Positions 32,384-43,723 of a stretch of 64,000 nucleotides of DNA are shown piece after piece. Made by a program: the position numbers and the translations under genes. How positions within the stretch are numbered: position 1 is the first letter of the stretch; the number at the start of each line of letters is the position of its first letter. This DNA comes from Cryptomeria japonica (taxonomy: Eukaryota > Streptophyta > Pinopsida > Cupressales > Cupressaceae): NCBI RefSeq assembly GCF_030272615.1, contig NC_081413.1:141827872-141891871 (forward strand), read 5' to 3'. A model generated the notes under the pieces. It was not told where the DNA came from, did not search any database, and was given only the letters and a program-made list of their open reading frames with translations.

Positions 32384-33787
32384 TCAGAGTTTCTGTGTGC
32401 TAAACATTAATGCCAAACATGCTCTTTCAATGGGGATATAATTGAGTTCATACCCTACTAGTGTTCGACTGATATAGTAAATGGCATGTTCCTTCCCTTG
32501 ATCATCTGTTTGTGCCAGCAATGCCCCCAATGCCACTGCGGTAGAAAATATGTACAAAATAAAGGGTCTTCCAGGAGTAGGAGGCATAAGCACTGGAGGT
32601 GATGCTAGATATTCTTTTAGTTTCTCAAAGGCCTTTTGACATAAGCAGTCCCATTTGAATTTTGTGTCTTTGCGCAACAGGTGTGCAAATGGATGACACT
32701 TATCTGCTAGTTGTGAAATAAAATGTCTAATAGATTGGAGTTTCCCCTGGAGACTGCACAGCTGTCTGAGAGTTTTTGGTGGAGGCATTTCCATGATAGC
32801 TTTTACCTTTGCAGGATCGACCTCGATGCCTTTGCGGGAAACAATGAATCCTAATAGTTTTCCTGATGTGATCCCAAACACACACTTTTTGGGATTCAGA
32901 TGCAATTTGTATTTTTCCAATCTTTCAAAGATCTGCTTTAGAATAGGGATGTGTTCTTGTCTTGTCTTGGATTTACCTAGCAGATCATCCACATAGTCCT
33001 CCATAATTTTATGCAAGAGGTCATGAAAAATTATTGTCATGGCACGTTGATATGTAGCTCTAGCTTTTTTGAGGCCAAAAGGCATGACTCGATAACAAAA
33101 ATTCCCCCATGGTGTTGTGAATGCAGTTTTATGTTGATCCTGGTCTGCAATCCTAATTTGGTTGTATCCAAAAAATCCATCCATAAGCGACAGCATCTCA
33201 TGTCCTGTTGTAAGGTCCACAAACATATCTATATTGGGGAGGGGGAAATCATCTTTAGGACAAGCTCTATTTAGATCTTGGAAATTTGTGCAGATGCGAA
33301 TGCCCCCAATGGGTTTGCTGATAGGTACAATGTTGGAGACCCATTTAGTGTAGTCTATTGGTTTGATGAATTTTGCATCTAACATCTTTTGGAGTTCCGC
33401 CTTGACCAGGAGTGCAATGTGTGGGTGCATTTTGAGCAATTTTTGTTTTATGGGTTTTGCATCCGGGTGGACAACAAGATTGTGAACCACCAAGGTAGGG
33501 TCCAACCCTGGCATATCGACATAGGACCATGCAAAATTGATTTTTACCTCTATAAGGAAGTTGATGAAATCTTGTTTCTCTTTTTCTGTGAGGGACTTGG
33601 CAATGAGCACATTTTTTGGAGTGACTTCGGTGCCCATGTTGATGTTGTATGTTTCTTCTATCAGCAAATTTGATCTATCTTGTGGAAGGTAACCAATGGT
33701 AGGGAGGTCAAGTCCCTCATCGTTAAGTGCCTTTTCCAAGTTTTTACTTTCGGATATGCCCTTTGTTTTTATTTTTTGCTCATCCAA
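32384..33787 (-). CDS. pol: Tat reverse transcriptase and first RNase H, 467-codon open frame
   Basis: This is the longest open frame in the window. From the N-terminus: a linker to about residue 110; the RT with IVPISKPIGGIRICTNF (residues 153-169); LMDGFFGYNQI (catalytic Asp 203); VMPFGLKKARATYQRAM (234-250); and the YVDD box at 265-268. The thumb follows (GFIVSRKGIEVDP), then the start of RNase H up to SRTLVGYELNYIPIERACLA. It ends at TGA in a context (KL-stop-QYML) where related elements have Arg, and the same frame goes on beyond it, so one C-to-T change in CGA would explain the stop. The start Met at 33787 is simply the first in the open stretch; in the element this would be part of a polyprotein. 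Enzyme activity cannot be judged from sequence alone. Confidence 0.88.
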   Translation of the reverse strand: MDEQKIKTKGISESKNLEKALNDEGLDLPTIGYLPQDRSNLLIEETYNINMGTEVTPKNVLIAKSLTEKEKQDFINFLIEVKINFAWSYVDMPGLDPTLVVHNLVVHPDAKPIKQKLLKMHPHIALLVKAELQKMLDAKFIKPIDYTKWVSNIVPISKPIGGIRICTNFQDLNRACPKDDFPLPNIDMFVDLTTGHEMLSLMDGFFGYNQIRIADQDQHKTAFTTPWGNFCYRVMPFGLKKARATYQRAMTIIFHDLLHKIMEDYVDDLLGKSKTRQEHIPILKQIFERLEKYKLHLNPKKCVFGITSGKLLGFIVSRKGIEVDPAKVKAIMEMPPPKTLRQLCSLQGKLQSIRHFISQLADKCHPFAHLLRKDTKFKWDCLCQKAFEKLKEYLASPPVLMPPTPGRPFILYIFSTAVALGALLAQTDDQGKEHAIYYISRTLVGYELNYIPIERACLALMFSTQKL

Positions 33788-33994
33788 AGGTGCCTTAGAG
33801 AGGTTTTCACCTAGGGAATCATGCTTTTTACTTTGATTATCTTTTTTGCGACTAAGGGCATTGACCTAACTACCAAAGTATCCTTTTTTGTGTAGTTGAA
33901 TACCCTCTATTCTATTACAATATTCTATATTTCACACCGTCGGGAGAGTAATGAGAGGATTATCATCGGCGCAGATGTCTAAAGTGGGTTTGTC

Positions 33995-35437
33995 TCATTG
34001 GCCCCAGTCTATGAGTTCAGGATGGACAAGATGTAGCTCGTGTGAAGTGGGAGGGGTTATGGGGGTGATGGTATTGACATGAGTGTCAAAGAAGATATCA
34101 TTTTCATATTCATAAGGCATTTCGTGGAACTCCTTTTCGTCAGTGCTTTTGATATCCAAAGAGGGACTTGAAGAGGCACCAGAAATAGTAATCTTAGGCA
34201 CCAGGGTGTATCCCAAGCCTCTGTTGTACTTGTGGGAGATAGGATTAATGGGTGCTTTTCTTCCTTTCTCCTCTGGTCCGAGGTCGTGTCCCTTATAACC
34301 CATTTTTTTTACTATGGCTGATGCCTTTGGGTACATCTTTTTGGATATTTTTTCTGGATCTTCATCTTATTCTCGGTATAACCATGAAGAGACATCTGCA
34401 TCAAGGATCTCCTCATCAAGTGGGCACCATTGCTGGAAGGTGGTATTTTGGCATTGCATGACTGGTTTCGGGTCTTTCTTGAGCTCTTTTGGTTTGCCAA
34501 ATGACTTAGGAGATAGGGAGAGGTTGCCTATTAATAAGACATCTTCCAATTTGTATTCTCCATAGCCATCATCCAATATCTTGATTTGTGTATCTGGTTG
34601 GAATGAGGTGGAGGTAACATTTGATGTGTCAGATGGAAGCATTGGTGAGGGTCTATTTAGTGGGCAATGATATGGATGTTTCCCCTCCAAGAGTTTTCAA
34701 TATTGAAAAGGTTGTGGATCACCTTTGATAGTGATCTCTCTTCCATTGAAGGAGAATTTAATGCATTGGTGATAGGTGGAGGGCACAACCTATAAGGAGT
34801 GAATCCATGGCCGACCGAGGAGAATGTTGTAGGATAGATCAAGATCTAGTACTTGGCAAGGGGTTTCAATTGTAATAGGGCCCACTTGAAGAGGTAAGGT
34901 GATCATGCCATTCAAAACTCTTTCCACATCATCATATGCTTTTATTGTGATCCTTCCTGATGTGTCTACTAGGTCCTTAGAAAGTCCCAATTATTTTATT
35001 AACTTGTATGTACATAGATTAAGTTCAGATCAACCATCTATCAAAATACGTTTGACCTTGTGCTTTTGGATAAGGGCTTCAATGTGCAAAGGTTTTTTGT
35101 GGTCGTCATCTGCAGGAGCATCTTTGGAGGTAAATACAAGGTGTTGTTGGGCAACAAGGTTTCCAATGAGAGCTTGGAATTGGGTAGCATTGATATTATC
35201 AGGGACATGGGACTCAAGGAGGGCTTGTTCCAAAATTTCTTTATGTACAGGGGAAGTCTTGAGAAGTTCTAGAATGGAAATTTGCACAGGGGTCTTCCCA
35301 AGCTGATCAAGGAGGTCATATCGGCGGGTGAAAGACATGGGCGGGGGGTTTGGTGGGGGAGGAACTCCTTGGACGGTGACTTTACCTTGGCATGTGGCTA
35401 CATTGTAGTCATTTTGGGGATGGGAGGTGGAAGGCAT
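33995..35437 (-). pseudogene. pol: Tat protease and flanking linkers, including a G-patch-like segment
   Basis: From 35437 on the minus strand: a Tat-typical segment YDLLDQLGKTPVQISILELL. It then reaches the protease active site RILIDG followed by a stop and SELNLCTYKL (about 35030), so the DG motif is directly followed by a nonsense codon. The C-terminal half VLDLDLSYNILLGRPWIHS ends at about 34795. Downstream frames at 34690-34367 and 34336-33995 lead to RT. The second starts AIVKKMGYKGHDLG, which resembles a G-patch. Several frame changes show decay. Confidence 0.8.
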
Positions 35438-35456
35438 GGCGCCTTGAATGACTATC

Positions 35457-37601
35457 CTAGTAGAGTTTGGTCCACTTTTTGGAAGGGGGAGGATTAACTC
35501 CTTGAATAGTTATGACATTAACATGGTTGTCTGCGGGCTCAATGCGACCTACTAAAGAGTCAAAGTTGGTTATGTGATTAGTGTAGTCATAACTCACTAC
35601 GTTAGATGATGAGCCTTTTCCTTTATCATGCTTCAGGAAGGGTTCCTGGTACGTTTTAAGTTTGTCATTGTTATTACTAGGCTTTGCATTTGCTACTTCA
35701 ATCTCACCCCTATCAATGAGATCTTGTATGTAGATTTTCATCTTCATGCACTTTCGTGTATCATGTCCCTTGATACGATGATACTCACAATACTCATTCT
35801 TATTATACAATCTAGGTTTGGGTTGATTGGGGTCAAATGGGTGAGTGATCGGAAAAACCACTACACCTGCTTGGACAAGTTTTTGAAACACCATTTCAAT
35901 AGGCTCAGCAAGAGGAGTGAAGTCTCTTGGAGTCATGTTATTTGATCGGGGTAGTCATCCCTGAATTGAGACATTTTTGTGAGGCTTTTAGGATTTATTT
36001 TGATTGTTTTGATTGTTGAATTGATGATTATTGGTGGTAGATTTTGGGGGAGCAGCCACGGTTTGGACCCACTTTGCATCAGTTACACCATCGTTGACTA
36101 CGTTTTTGTTTTTAGACCAGCACTTTGGTTTGTCATTATGATAAGAGGAAGAACTTTGTGTCAATTTTTTATAATGTTTCAAGGATCCTTCCTCCAACAA
36201 GACACGTTCGAGGGTGAGGCCCTTATCGCTCAATTTTTGGAAGGATTTGATACATTGAAATGTTAGAGGTCTTGAAAGTTTGGGTACCAAGTTCTTTTGA
36301 AATAATTCAATTTGATGTTGTTTTGGCATGTCCCACTGGAATTTCTTGATAAGATGTCGCCATCTTTGTAAGAAGTTGGTGAAAGTCTCTCTAGGCCTTT
36401 GTTTTGTGTTACATAGGTCCATCATAGAAATGTCATTAGCCATGTTGTAGGCATAGTGAGCTACAAATTTCTCTGCCAAGTCTAGAAACGAGACAATGGA
36501 GCCTCATGGTAGAGATGAGAACCATGCCAGGGCATCTCCTGTGAGACTCTTGGGAAAGAGTCTATGAAGGTATATGTCACTATAGGAGACTTCTTGACAT
36601 AAGATGTGAAATTCCCAGACATGGTCATGGGGGTCTCCTTTGCCTTCATACTTGGTGAATTTAGGGATCTCAAATCCTGGGGGGTAGGGTGCAACTGATA
36701 TAGATGGGTTGTAAGGACAAGGACACAATTCCTCAAATGAGTAAGTTTTCCTCTTAATAGTCCCTTCTTTCATGTCCTTGATGATATTTTTCATGTCTTG
36801 AATTTTCTTGATGAGGTCTTGTTGTGGATTTTGATAATGATGAATTGTATTTGCCCCAAGAATTGGATGAGTCAAGGAAGGTGCACCACCACCAATGTAT
36901 TAATATTATGAGGAGGTGGGAACATGAGATGTGATGACCGATGTCATAGGGATTTGAGTGATAGTTGGTTGCGATCCACAAACTGTTGTGATGGGATTGA
37001 GTACAGCTCGGATAAAATTTGCGACATTGTTGATAGGAAGCAAATTTTCTGGAATAGCAATATGTGGTTGAATGGAAGAAGGTGGTATAGAAGGGTGTTG
37101 AAGAATAGATGAGATCAGATTTTATAGTGGTATAGATGGTAAGGAGGAAGAAGGTGGGATGGAGACCATGGGGGGAGGTGTCGCGGGTGGCATTGATTGA
37201 GTTTGGATGATTGATGGGTCTGCAATTGATTGAGTTTGAATAATAGGTGCAACATTCTGCATGGGAGCGAGGTCTCCTTGTGGTTGTTGGCCAAGACTAG
37301 ATTTATCAAATTCTGGTGGAAGTTGAGCTCCATTTTCAAGGAGGGTCTTTAGAAGTGCTATAGGATTGTGTTGGATGAACTTTTCAATCATCTCTTGGTT
37401 ATAAGAGTCCGCTAGGAAAGTTTGCACTTCTGGAGAGAGTTCATCTTGGCTAACCATATTAGGATTTTGAATTTGATCTTGGTTGCTAGGTTGCCCACTT
37501 TGTGTAGGATCTTGTGTGGGGTATTCATAGAGGACACTAATGTCTGGAATGCCATATTGTTGTTCAGCCATCTTTTTCTTTTGAGATCGAGTCGTGACCA
37601 T
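35457..37601 (-). pseudogene. gag: Tat gag, decayed
   Basis: Opens at Met 37601 with VTTRSQKKKMAEQQ and a Gln/Pro-rich region to about 37122. The core is at 36875-36504 (KYEGKGDPHDHVWEF and LTGDALAWFSSLP) and 36479-35988 (FVAHYAYNMAND and RPRETFTNFLQRWR), the Retrotrans_gag pattern. The zinc knuckle CEYHRIKGHDTRKC lies in the frame 35936-35457 and has the C-H-H-C form typical of Tat. At least three frame breaks separate the parts. By family Gag forms the particle and binds RNA. Confidence 0.85.
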
Positions 37602-40223
37602 ACACGAATGACCTTAGAAAAGCTTGGAGGGAGAAATTTTTTGATGAAAGGACTTAGCAATATTTTTGTGGAATCTTAGGATTTTTTCTTTGATGACAAG
37701 GGATTTTTCTGATTGGTGGGGTTCTTGGATTAGAACCTAGATTTTATTAGGATTGACACCTTAGTCCTTGGATGAGGATCTTAGGTGGTGGATGAAACCA
37801 CAAGAAAGGTAATGACCAAGTTGGGTAGAATTTAGACCTTGGAATGATGATTAAAAAGCCTCTTTTCCACCAAGGGTTGACTAATGACCCTAAGCAAAGC
37901 AAAGGCGTAAGTTAAGATTCTTGATCGACTCAAAAGGATGAAGCAAAAGGTACTTGCAGGGGATTATTCTTCAAGCACAAAATCCAATTGATTAATGATG
38001 AGGTCTAAATGGGATTTCACAAGGCATGCAACCTTAATGTGAGGTTAAATTGGATTAAAGGATGATTGGATTTGGATTTTAAGAATCGATTTGATAGTGG
38101 AGGGAGATTGATTTGATGTGCTAAGTCTATAGGAAATTGAGGATGATTGATTAAGGAGGTATGATAGTGATGACTAGAAGAAACTTGATGACTAGGTTAT
38201 TCTTGGCATGAACATGACTCAATAGATGATTGGTTCGGATGGCAAGTTGTATGAAGGGACATGACCACCCCGATTTTGACGATAGTTTGTGTTAAAGGAT
38301 AAACCTAAACCTTGATGGAGAGCACAGACTCTTAGTTCATCACTAGCATCAAACTCATTGCTATAACCATGGACGTAATCATGGTAATGATGCAAGAATG
38401 TCCTATGTTTGAGCAAGAGTTTATGGTTGGTATATGAAAATTTTTGATGCTTAAGGAGTTGTGCTTGTGTGAGCTTCTTCTTCTTGATAGGTCGGTGAAT
38501 TGACTTCTTAGGATGTTTATACAACTTTGGCTTATGAAACATGAGACGGACAAAGTTTTGACGCAATTTTGGACTTGGTGTGGGTAATGACTTGGATAAT
38601 TATTTGTGTTTGGACAAGTGTTTTTTTTTTTTGCAAAGTGTTTGAGGATAATGATGTGTTTTTAGTCTATTCTTGGCAAGTATGTATCAAACAAAGAAAA
38701 CACAATGATCAAATGTATTTTAACTCAAAGACACTCATGCTCATATACAACACTCTTAAGGCTAGCAAGGACAATAGTCATTGGATCCCAATTGGTTTCC
38801 CAGCTACACTTACCCAGAGCAGACACTTAGATGCTTGACCCCACTGGCTCCCCTCTGCGGAACTCACTTCTTCAGAGCAATCAAGCATCAATTCCCATGA
38901 AAAATCCTCATGGAAAACTTTGTGTCTCTACTAAGGGTCATAAAAATATGGGCGGCTTCAAAGGTCCGACCTCCTGCACCAATGACTAGAAGGTTTTTGG
39001 CCACTATGCACAAGGTGTTTAGTATGGATTCCCATTAGGAGCTACCCTTCGCAGTTGCGCAAGTGCAATCGAGGCCTATAGCCCAATGAAGCACCAAGAA
39101 CTTAGCAGTCATGCAAGCGTGATTGAGATATCTAGGATCCTACTAAGCACCAAATGTGAGAGTGAACTCTCATATAGCCCCAACCATTGACCCTTTCGTA
39201 GTCAATGGCCTATTTATTATAGTGAGTTGGGAACCCCAGGTGCGGGTGTACTCACTTGGGTTGTTCCCCTCTTACCTTCTCAAAGAGGAAGTTGGGAGGG
39301 AAGGCCCACTAAGGGTAAGCATGCAATCAAACAAGAAAAGGTTGGAGGGTCTGGATTTCTGATCGTCTAGCTAGACGAGAGCATACTCTCCTACCTTTAC
39401 AATTTTCTCAAAACACGCAAGACAATCAATCATTTACCCTTTAATTAAATCTAGGTGCCTAGTTTAAAATAAAGAAGCACAATGTTTGGTTGGATTTCCT
39501 AGGCAACCTGCAAAAAAGTGGATTAGTAGTTTTTCTTATTTTAAAGGTCTTGGACAGTCAATTAAAACTACAAAACTAAAAAAAGGAAATTAGCACTGAC
39601 TGCACTGCACATACAATGCACATGTTGAAGTGCATTCAGCCGCACTGATGCACATACGCAGGCATTGAAATGCCTACGTACGCGCTGCAGTGAATAAAAA
39701 CAATAAAAATAAAAAAAGACAAGTCAACATAGAGCCAATGGGAGTTTTATACCTGTCTATCGCGCTGATCTGAATCAATTAAGTCAAAATGCCTGCACTC
39801 ACTTTGAAATGCCTACACTTGTGCTGAAATGCCTGCGCTCATGCAGAAATCTTGAAAATAGAGACCAAAAAGATTAGCAGGTAAAATTTTCAAAATAGAA
39901 ATTTTGCTAATGGCAGGAACATTGGAAAAACGGTTGCGCTGGTTAGAAATCGCCCGCGCCGAAACCCGTTCGCCCACGCATGTGTTAAACAGATAGACAG
40001 AGAGTTAAATTTTTAAAATTTAAAACAGAGTAGGAAAAAATTTAAATGTCATAAAGTGGTCACGATGAAGCAATTGTGCTCGCACTGATATGCCTGCGCA
40101 CGGGCCAAAACAGTTTTTCTCTCACGCTGAACCCGAGTCACTCGCGTTGATTTGCAGTCTCTCGTGCTGTTCCAGAACTTGCATCTTACAACTCACAAAT
40201 AATGTTAATTTTTAGGGATGTGG
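37602..40223 (-). other. Tat 5' leader, non-coding
   Basis: No motif-bearing ORF over 2.6 kb, which suits the long leaders of large Tat elements. From about 39590 to 40170 (plus-strand reading) there are irregular GC-richer repeats of the type AAATGCCTGCGC and GCACTGATGCACATACGC. The short ORFs at 38219-38566, 38569-38838 and 39156-39362 look like chance frames. Confidence 0.6.
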
Positions 40224-40242
40224 GTCCCACCGAGCATGCCAA
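40222..40242 (-). promoter_or_regulatory. Tat primer binding site
   Basis: On the minus strand TGGCATGCTCGGTGGGACCC begins two bases after the 5' LTR end. It has the layout of the Tat-type PBS TGGCGCCCACCGTGGGGCC known from RIRE2-like elements, with several substitutions. The primer tRNA cannot be named from this alone. Confidence 0.5.
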
Positions 40243-40244
40243 AA

Positions 40245-41496
40245 TGAAGATGGTGAAAAGGAGAGTGAGGTGGATTAGATAGTAAACATGCAAATCAAAC
40301 ATGAACACACATGAAATCAAAAGACATAACTCAAATCACATGAAAACATGAATACGATGCATATACCTCACAACCTTTTTACCTTCTCCTTCAGATGGAG
40401 CTTAGATGGAGTTGAAGTGCGCCCAATGTGCCTCCAACTTGATGTTAATTTGCTCCTTGCTTTCTTGATGTGGATGGCTCTCCAATATCATGCACAAATG
40501 GATAAAAATGGATTTTGAGGAATGATATGGATGAGATGACTAAGTGTTGATGAGGGATTATTTTGACATGGTAAGGATGCAATGGTGATTTTCTAGGCTC
40601 AAACTAACAGCATAAGCTTACTAAACTTGGAGATGATGAATGAAGGGGTGGAGTCCTCAATTTATAGGAAGAGGAGAGGAAAAATGGATGGCTAGGATGG
40701 ACCCAAGATGGAGGGCTAGGATTTCTTGTGAGCTCACACAAGGCCCAAGAGAGGGTGTGGAGACAAAGAGATATGCCTTAAAGGCATTTCTTGTCTCCAC
40801 ACTCCTCAAGGTACATTGGGAATACTTCCTAATGTGCCTTGAGAAGAGAAAGGGATGGGACATTCCTTGAAGAATGGGGAGGAAGAATTTAAAATTCTTC
40901 AAAAAGGGATGATCATGGGAATTGGAGGAATAAGAAGGAATTAAAAATTCCTTGGGAGATGAGATGCCTAGAGGAATGCGAGATTTTGAAAATCTCACAT
41001 TCACCTAGGAAAAGAGCATTTAAGGATAGTAGTTGGATGGAAGGGACAAGGAGTTGACTTTGTGGCTAATCATGGTGATTAGCCACCAGCAACTCATTAG
41101 GAGGGGGATTAGAGGAAAAGTTAGGTGGGATAAGATTTATAGGAGGATTTGACTAGTAGAGAGAATGAGTGGAGGGAATTAAAACTTAGAAGAATAAGGT
41201 TAAGTGAGTTTAGGGAGTTTCTAGAAGAATTTATTAGGTTAATGATGGACTAGGAAGATGATTTGTAGGAATCATGTAGGCTAACTAAATAATTGAAATT
41301 AATTAGCTAAGAGGAGGATTTAAGAAGATTTAATTTTTAGAAGAATAAAAAGAGGGGTTGATTTATTAAATAAATCAATCACATACTATAGTGACAATAT
41401 TAATTATAATTAATTAATATTGAGGAGAATTAGAATTTGCATAACTAATTAATAAATTAATTACGTGAAGAATTAAAAATAATTATTTTGTCTACA
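40245..41496 (-). mobile_element. Tat element 5' LTR
   Basis: On the minus strand it starts TGTAGACAAAATAATT and ends CCATCTTCA. It is the longer of the two copies (1252 bp). The ORFs at 40640 and 40657 recur in the other LTR and are not genes. Confidence 0.92.
40655..40668 (-). promoter_or_regulatory. TATA-like box in the Tat 5' LTR
   Basis: On the minus strand CCTATAAATTGAGG, conserved in the other LTR at 23983-23996. It lies about 830 bp from the LTR start and is the best promoter candidate by eye. Confidence 0.5.
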
Positions 41497-41501
41497 CTAG
41501 T
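41497..41501. repeat. Target site duplication of the Tat element, right copy (CTAGT)
   Basis: Identical to 23568-23572. Gypsy-1 LTR sequence resumes directly after it with TGCATAATTGATG. Confidence 0.93.
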
Positions 41502-42871
41502 TGCATAATTGATGTTAGATGGTAGATCTCTTATTTATTAATAAGATTCAAGTTCAAGGGATTTTCCTTTTTTTATATATATAGAGTTAATTTTGTGGCT
41601 TAATTATCAATATTGGTTTCCATTCTATCTACATTAGAATAATGTTAACTATATTTGAATATAAGAGTTAGACCTCTTAGTTAGAGAACTAAACAAAGGG
41701 AGTTGGAAAACAAAAACCTAGTAGCATTCGATATTTACGGTGCCTCTGGGTCACGCTTACGAGTAATGTCGTTGTGTTGAACTACTCCACCTAACGCCTA
41801 ATAAAGATGCATCAACGGCATCTATGGCATCGTCCCTATAAATCATCGGGCAGTAATAAGGGACACTTAGAAGTTAAAATCCAAGGGGCGGGTAATCACC
41901 CTTGGATCAATAATCTAATAAGATAATCTTTAAATGGTTTTACATCCACTAGTTAAACCATAGTAAACCCCTTTAGGGTTGATTGAGTGAAATGCTTTTA
42001 TAAAATTGGCTTAATCTTGAAGAGTTGTTGATGATTGACAATTGGGTCAAGGGTGATGCTTATGATAGGAATTAGGACCTAATTGTTTTAGGCCATAAGC
42101 AATAGGCCACCTTGAGCCTTTGCTTAAAAGATACCATCATGGGTAGCAACCGTAGAGAAACTGTCTTGGACATTGACCCTAGAAAGGGTTGCATACCCAC
42201 CAAATAGTTTACATTAAATCATAGATTAGAAAAGAGAACTACATACTTTACGCCTTGATCTCGTGCTGTAATTGATATGTAGGTAGTCTAGGGATGGAAT
42301 TGTCCCTAGTACTCAGGCGTTCGGGGATGAGGTCTAGGATTTGGTATAATATATGGATTGCAAAGCCTCGTAATTGAAAGATAAGGGAAATAAAGGAAAA
42401 ATTATTTCAATACATACTCGGAAGTAATCTCGTATGGCTTCACTTGACTTCTTGTGGCTTTAGGCCAAATTCCGAGGCGGAATTCAAGCTTGCATTATGT
42501 TATTTTAATTACTCCTAAGGATGGTGACCTCGGTGCACTCCTATTAGAGGAGTGTAGTACTTAGTGAGTGACTCAGGACCCGGATTGTCCCGGTGAGTCT
42601 AAATCTATGGCCAGAGCACCTCCTATCTCAAGTTGAATAGATGCCTACCTCATTTGGATAGATGCCTATCCTATAGTGGATAGATGAAACCTCATGTTCC
42701 GTATGGATAGATGCCTAACCCGTATGGTTAGATGCTTATCCCAATGGATGAATGACTAATCCAAATGGATAGATGCCCAGAGTATGCGATTGAATCAAAC
42801 ACAAATGATTAAATAAATAAATAAATAAAAATGGTCAAAATTTATTGGGTTAAGTAAAGCGGGTTATTACA

Positions 42872-42876
42872 TTCAG
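42872..42876. repeat. Target site duplication of Gypsy-1, right copy (TTCAG)
   Basis: Identical to 6544-6548 and directly after the LTR end TTATTACA. Confidence 0.9.
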
Positions 42877-43723
42877 TGGATTTTTATGTATTAATAGAAT
42901 TTAATTATAGAGCTATTACTCTATGTATGGTCTCTTGAATCTCTTTATTATGATTCATATATATCTAATTTGACTTGACCCATACTTGTGAAACCTTGTC
43001 ATGTGTCAACATATTTACATGGCTCGATGAGACATGCACATGCTAGAATCAAGTTTGATACTAGATTAGTAGTTGGTTTTTGTTAGATCATGTAATTATG
43101 TATTCTTATTTATACAATTATATCTCATGGATTGGTCACCATTCACTTGTATCATAAATTTGAAGGATTATCAAGGGCTATCCAAGATGTGATACTAAAG
43201 TGACTGATTTGGTTGCTACTCTATCATGTGGTTAACAAAAATCATAACTAATTATTATATTGAGAGGGATAGCAAGAAATAATTTATATAACAAAGATGA
43301 TTGATTCCATAGGAAAACTATTTTGTGATGGGATTAGTTGGCAATATCACTAAGGTCACTAGATGACATATTTTAGATTCAATACTCCTTCGGTGGATAG
43401 AATTATTGTCAGTGGCCTAAGAGTGATAGATGTCAAAATAAATTGATTCAATAATTCTATGGGCTATAAGAATCTTGTTAATATCCTCGTGTGATGTGTT
43501 TGTTAGGCTTACTTTTTATCTAGTGGCAATGACAAGTAGTATCCAGGATTCTTGACATCATCACAATTGGTGTCCAGAATACCAAAGAAATGGATGAGAC
43601 CTACAATGTAGTATGGGATGCACTAATATTTATTTTATTTTTGGGATGGATTGTAAGGGTAGGTGTTAGTCACTCATAATGTATATGTTAGTCACTTAAT
43701 GTGCATATATTAGTCACTCGCTA
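42877..43723. other. Pre-insertion flank, no recognised feature
   Basis: Sequence that was contiguous with the stretch ending at 6548 before Gypsy-1 inserted. No gene seen. Near its right end GTTAGTCACT-like phrases recur three times at about 43665-43720, directly before the Gypsy-2 LTR. Confidence 0.5.

Larger units (their letters stand above)
23573..41496 (-). mobile_element. Complete 17.9-kb Tat-lineage Ty3/gypsy element
   Basis: Bounded by LTRs of 1191 bp (23573-24763) and 1252 bp (40245-41496), with a perfect CTAGT duplication. In its own minus-strand direction the order is 5' LTR (right), PBS, leader, gag, protease, RT, RNase H, archaeal-type RNase H, integrase, long 3' region, PPT, 3' LTR (left). 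Two RNase H domains and a zinc knuckle of the form C-x2-H-x4-H-x4-C mark the Tat lineage (Retand/Ogre relatives; family knowledge). The 3' region holds an antisense PMD pseudogene and a nested copia-type solo LTR; without that LTR the element is about 16.9 kb. LTRs differ at about 20 of the first 335 aligned bases by eye, plus two short indels. Only the RT/RNase H frame is still long. Confidence 0.93.
6549..42871 (+). mobile_element. Gypsy-1: Tekay/Del-type chromovirus with nested insertions
   Basis: A complete Ty3/gypsy element bounded by TGTCATAACCC and TTATTACA/TTACTACA, with a 5-bp TTCAG duplication on both sides. Parts: 5' LTR 6549-15849, PBS from 15851, gag-pol 15996-21379, PPT 21447-21459, 3' LTR 21460-42871. 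The Arg/Gly-rich gag start, LTRs of about 3.5 kb and a C-terminal chromodomain-like segment after integrase place it in the Tekay/Del chromovirus group (family knowledge). Later insertions inflate it to 36.3 kb: about 5.5 kb in the 5' LTR, a 778-bp solo LTR in protease and a 17.9-kb Tat element in the 3' LTR. Without them it is about 12 kb. The coding region has several stops and frameshifts, so it is non-autonomous now. Confidence 0.92.
21460..42871 (+). mobile_element. Gypsy-1 3' LTR, split by the Tat element
   Basis: The LTR runs 21460-23572, is interrupted by the Tat element and its duplicated target, and resumes 41502-42871, ending GGGTTATTACA. Joined, it is about 3.48 kb. It matches the 5' LTR in order, including the (AAT)n, (TA)n and GGATAGATGCC arrays. 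The uninterrupted 5' LTR copy reads TTGCTAGTTGCATAATTGATG at 14464, which shows the empty site. No gene is present; the ORFs at 22216 and 22774 are chance frames. Confidence 0.9.
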
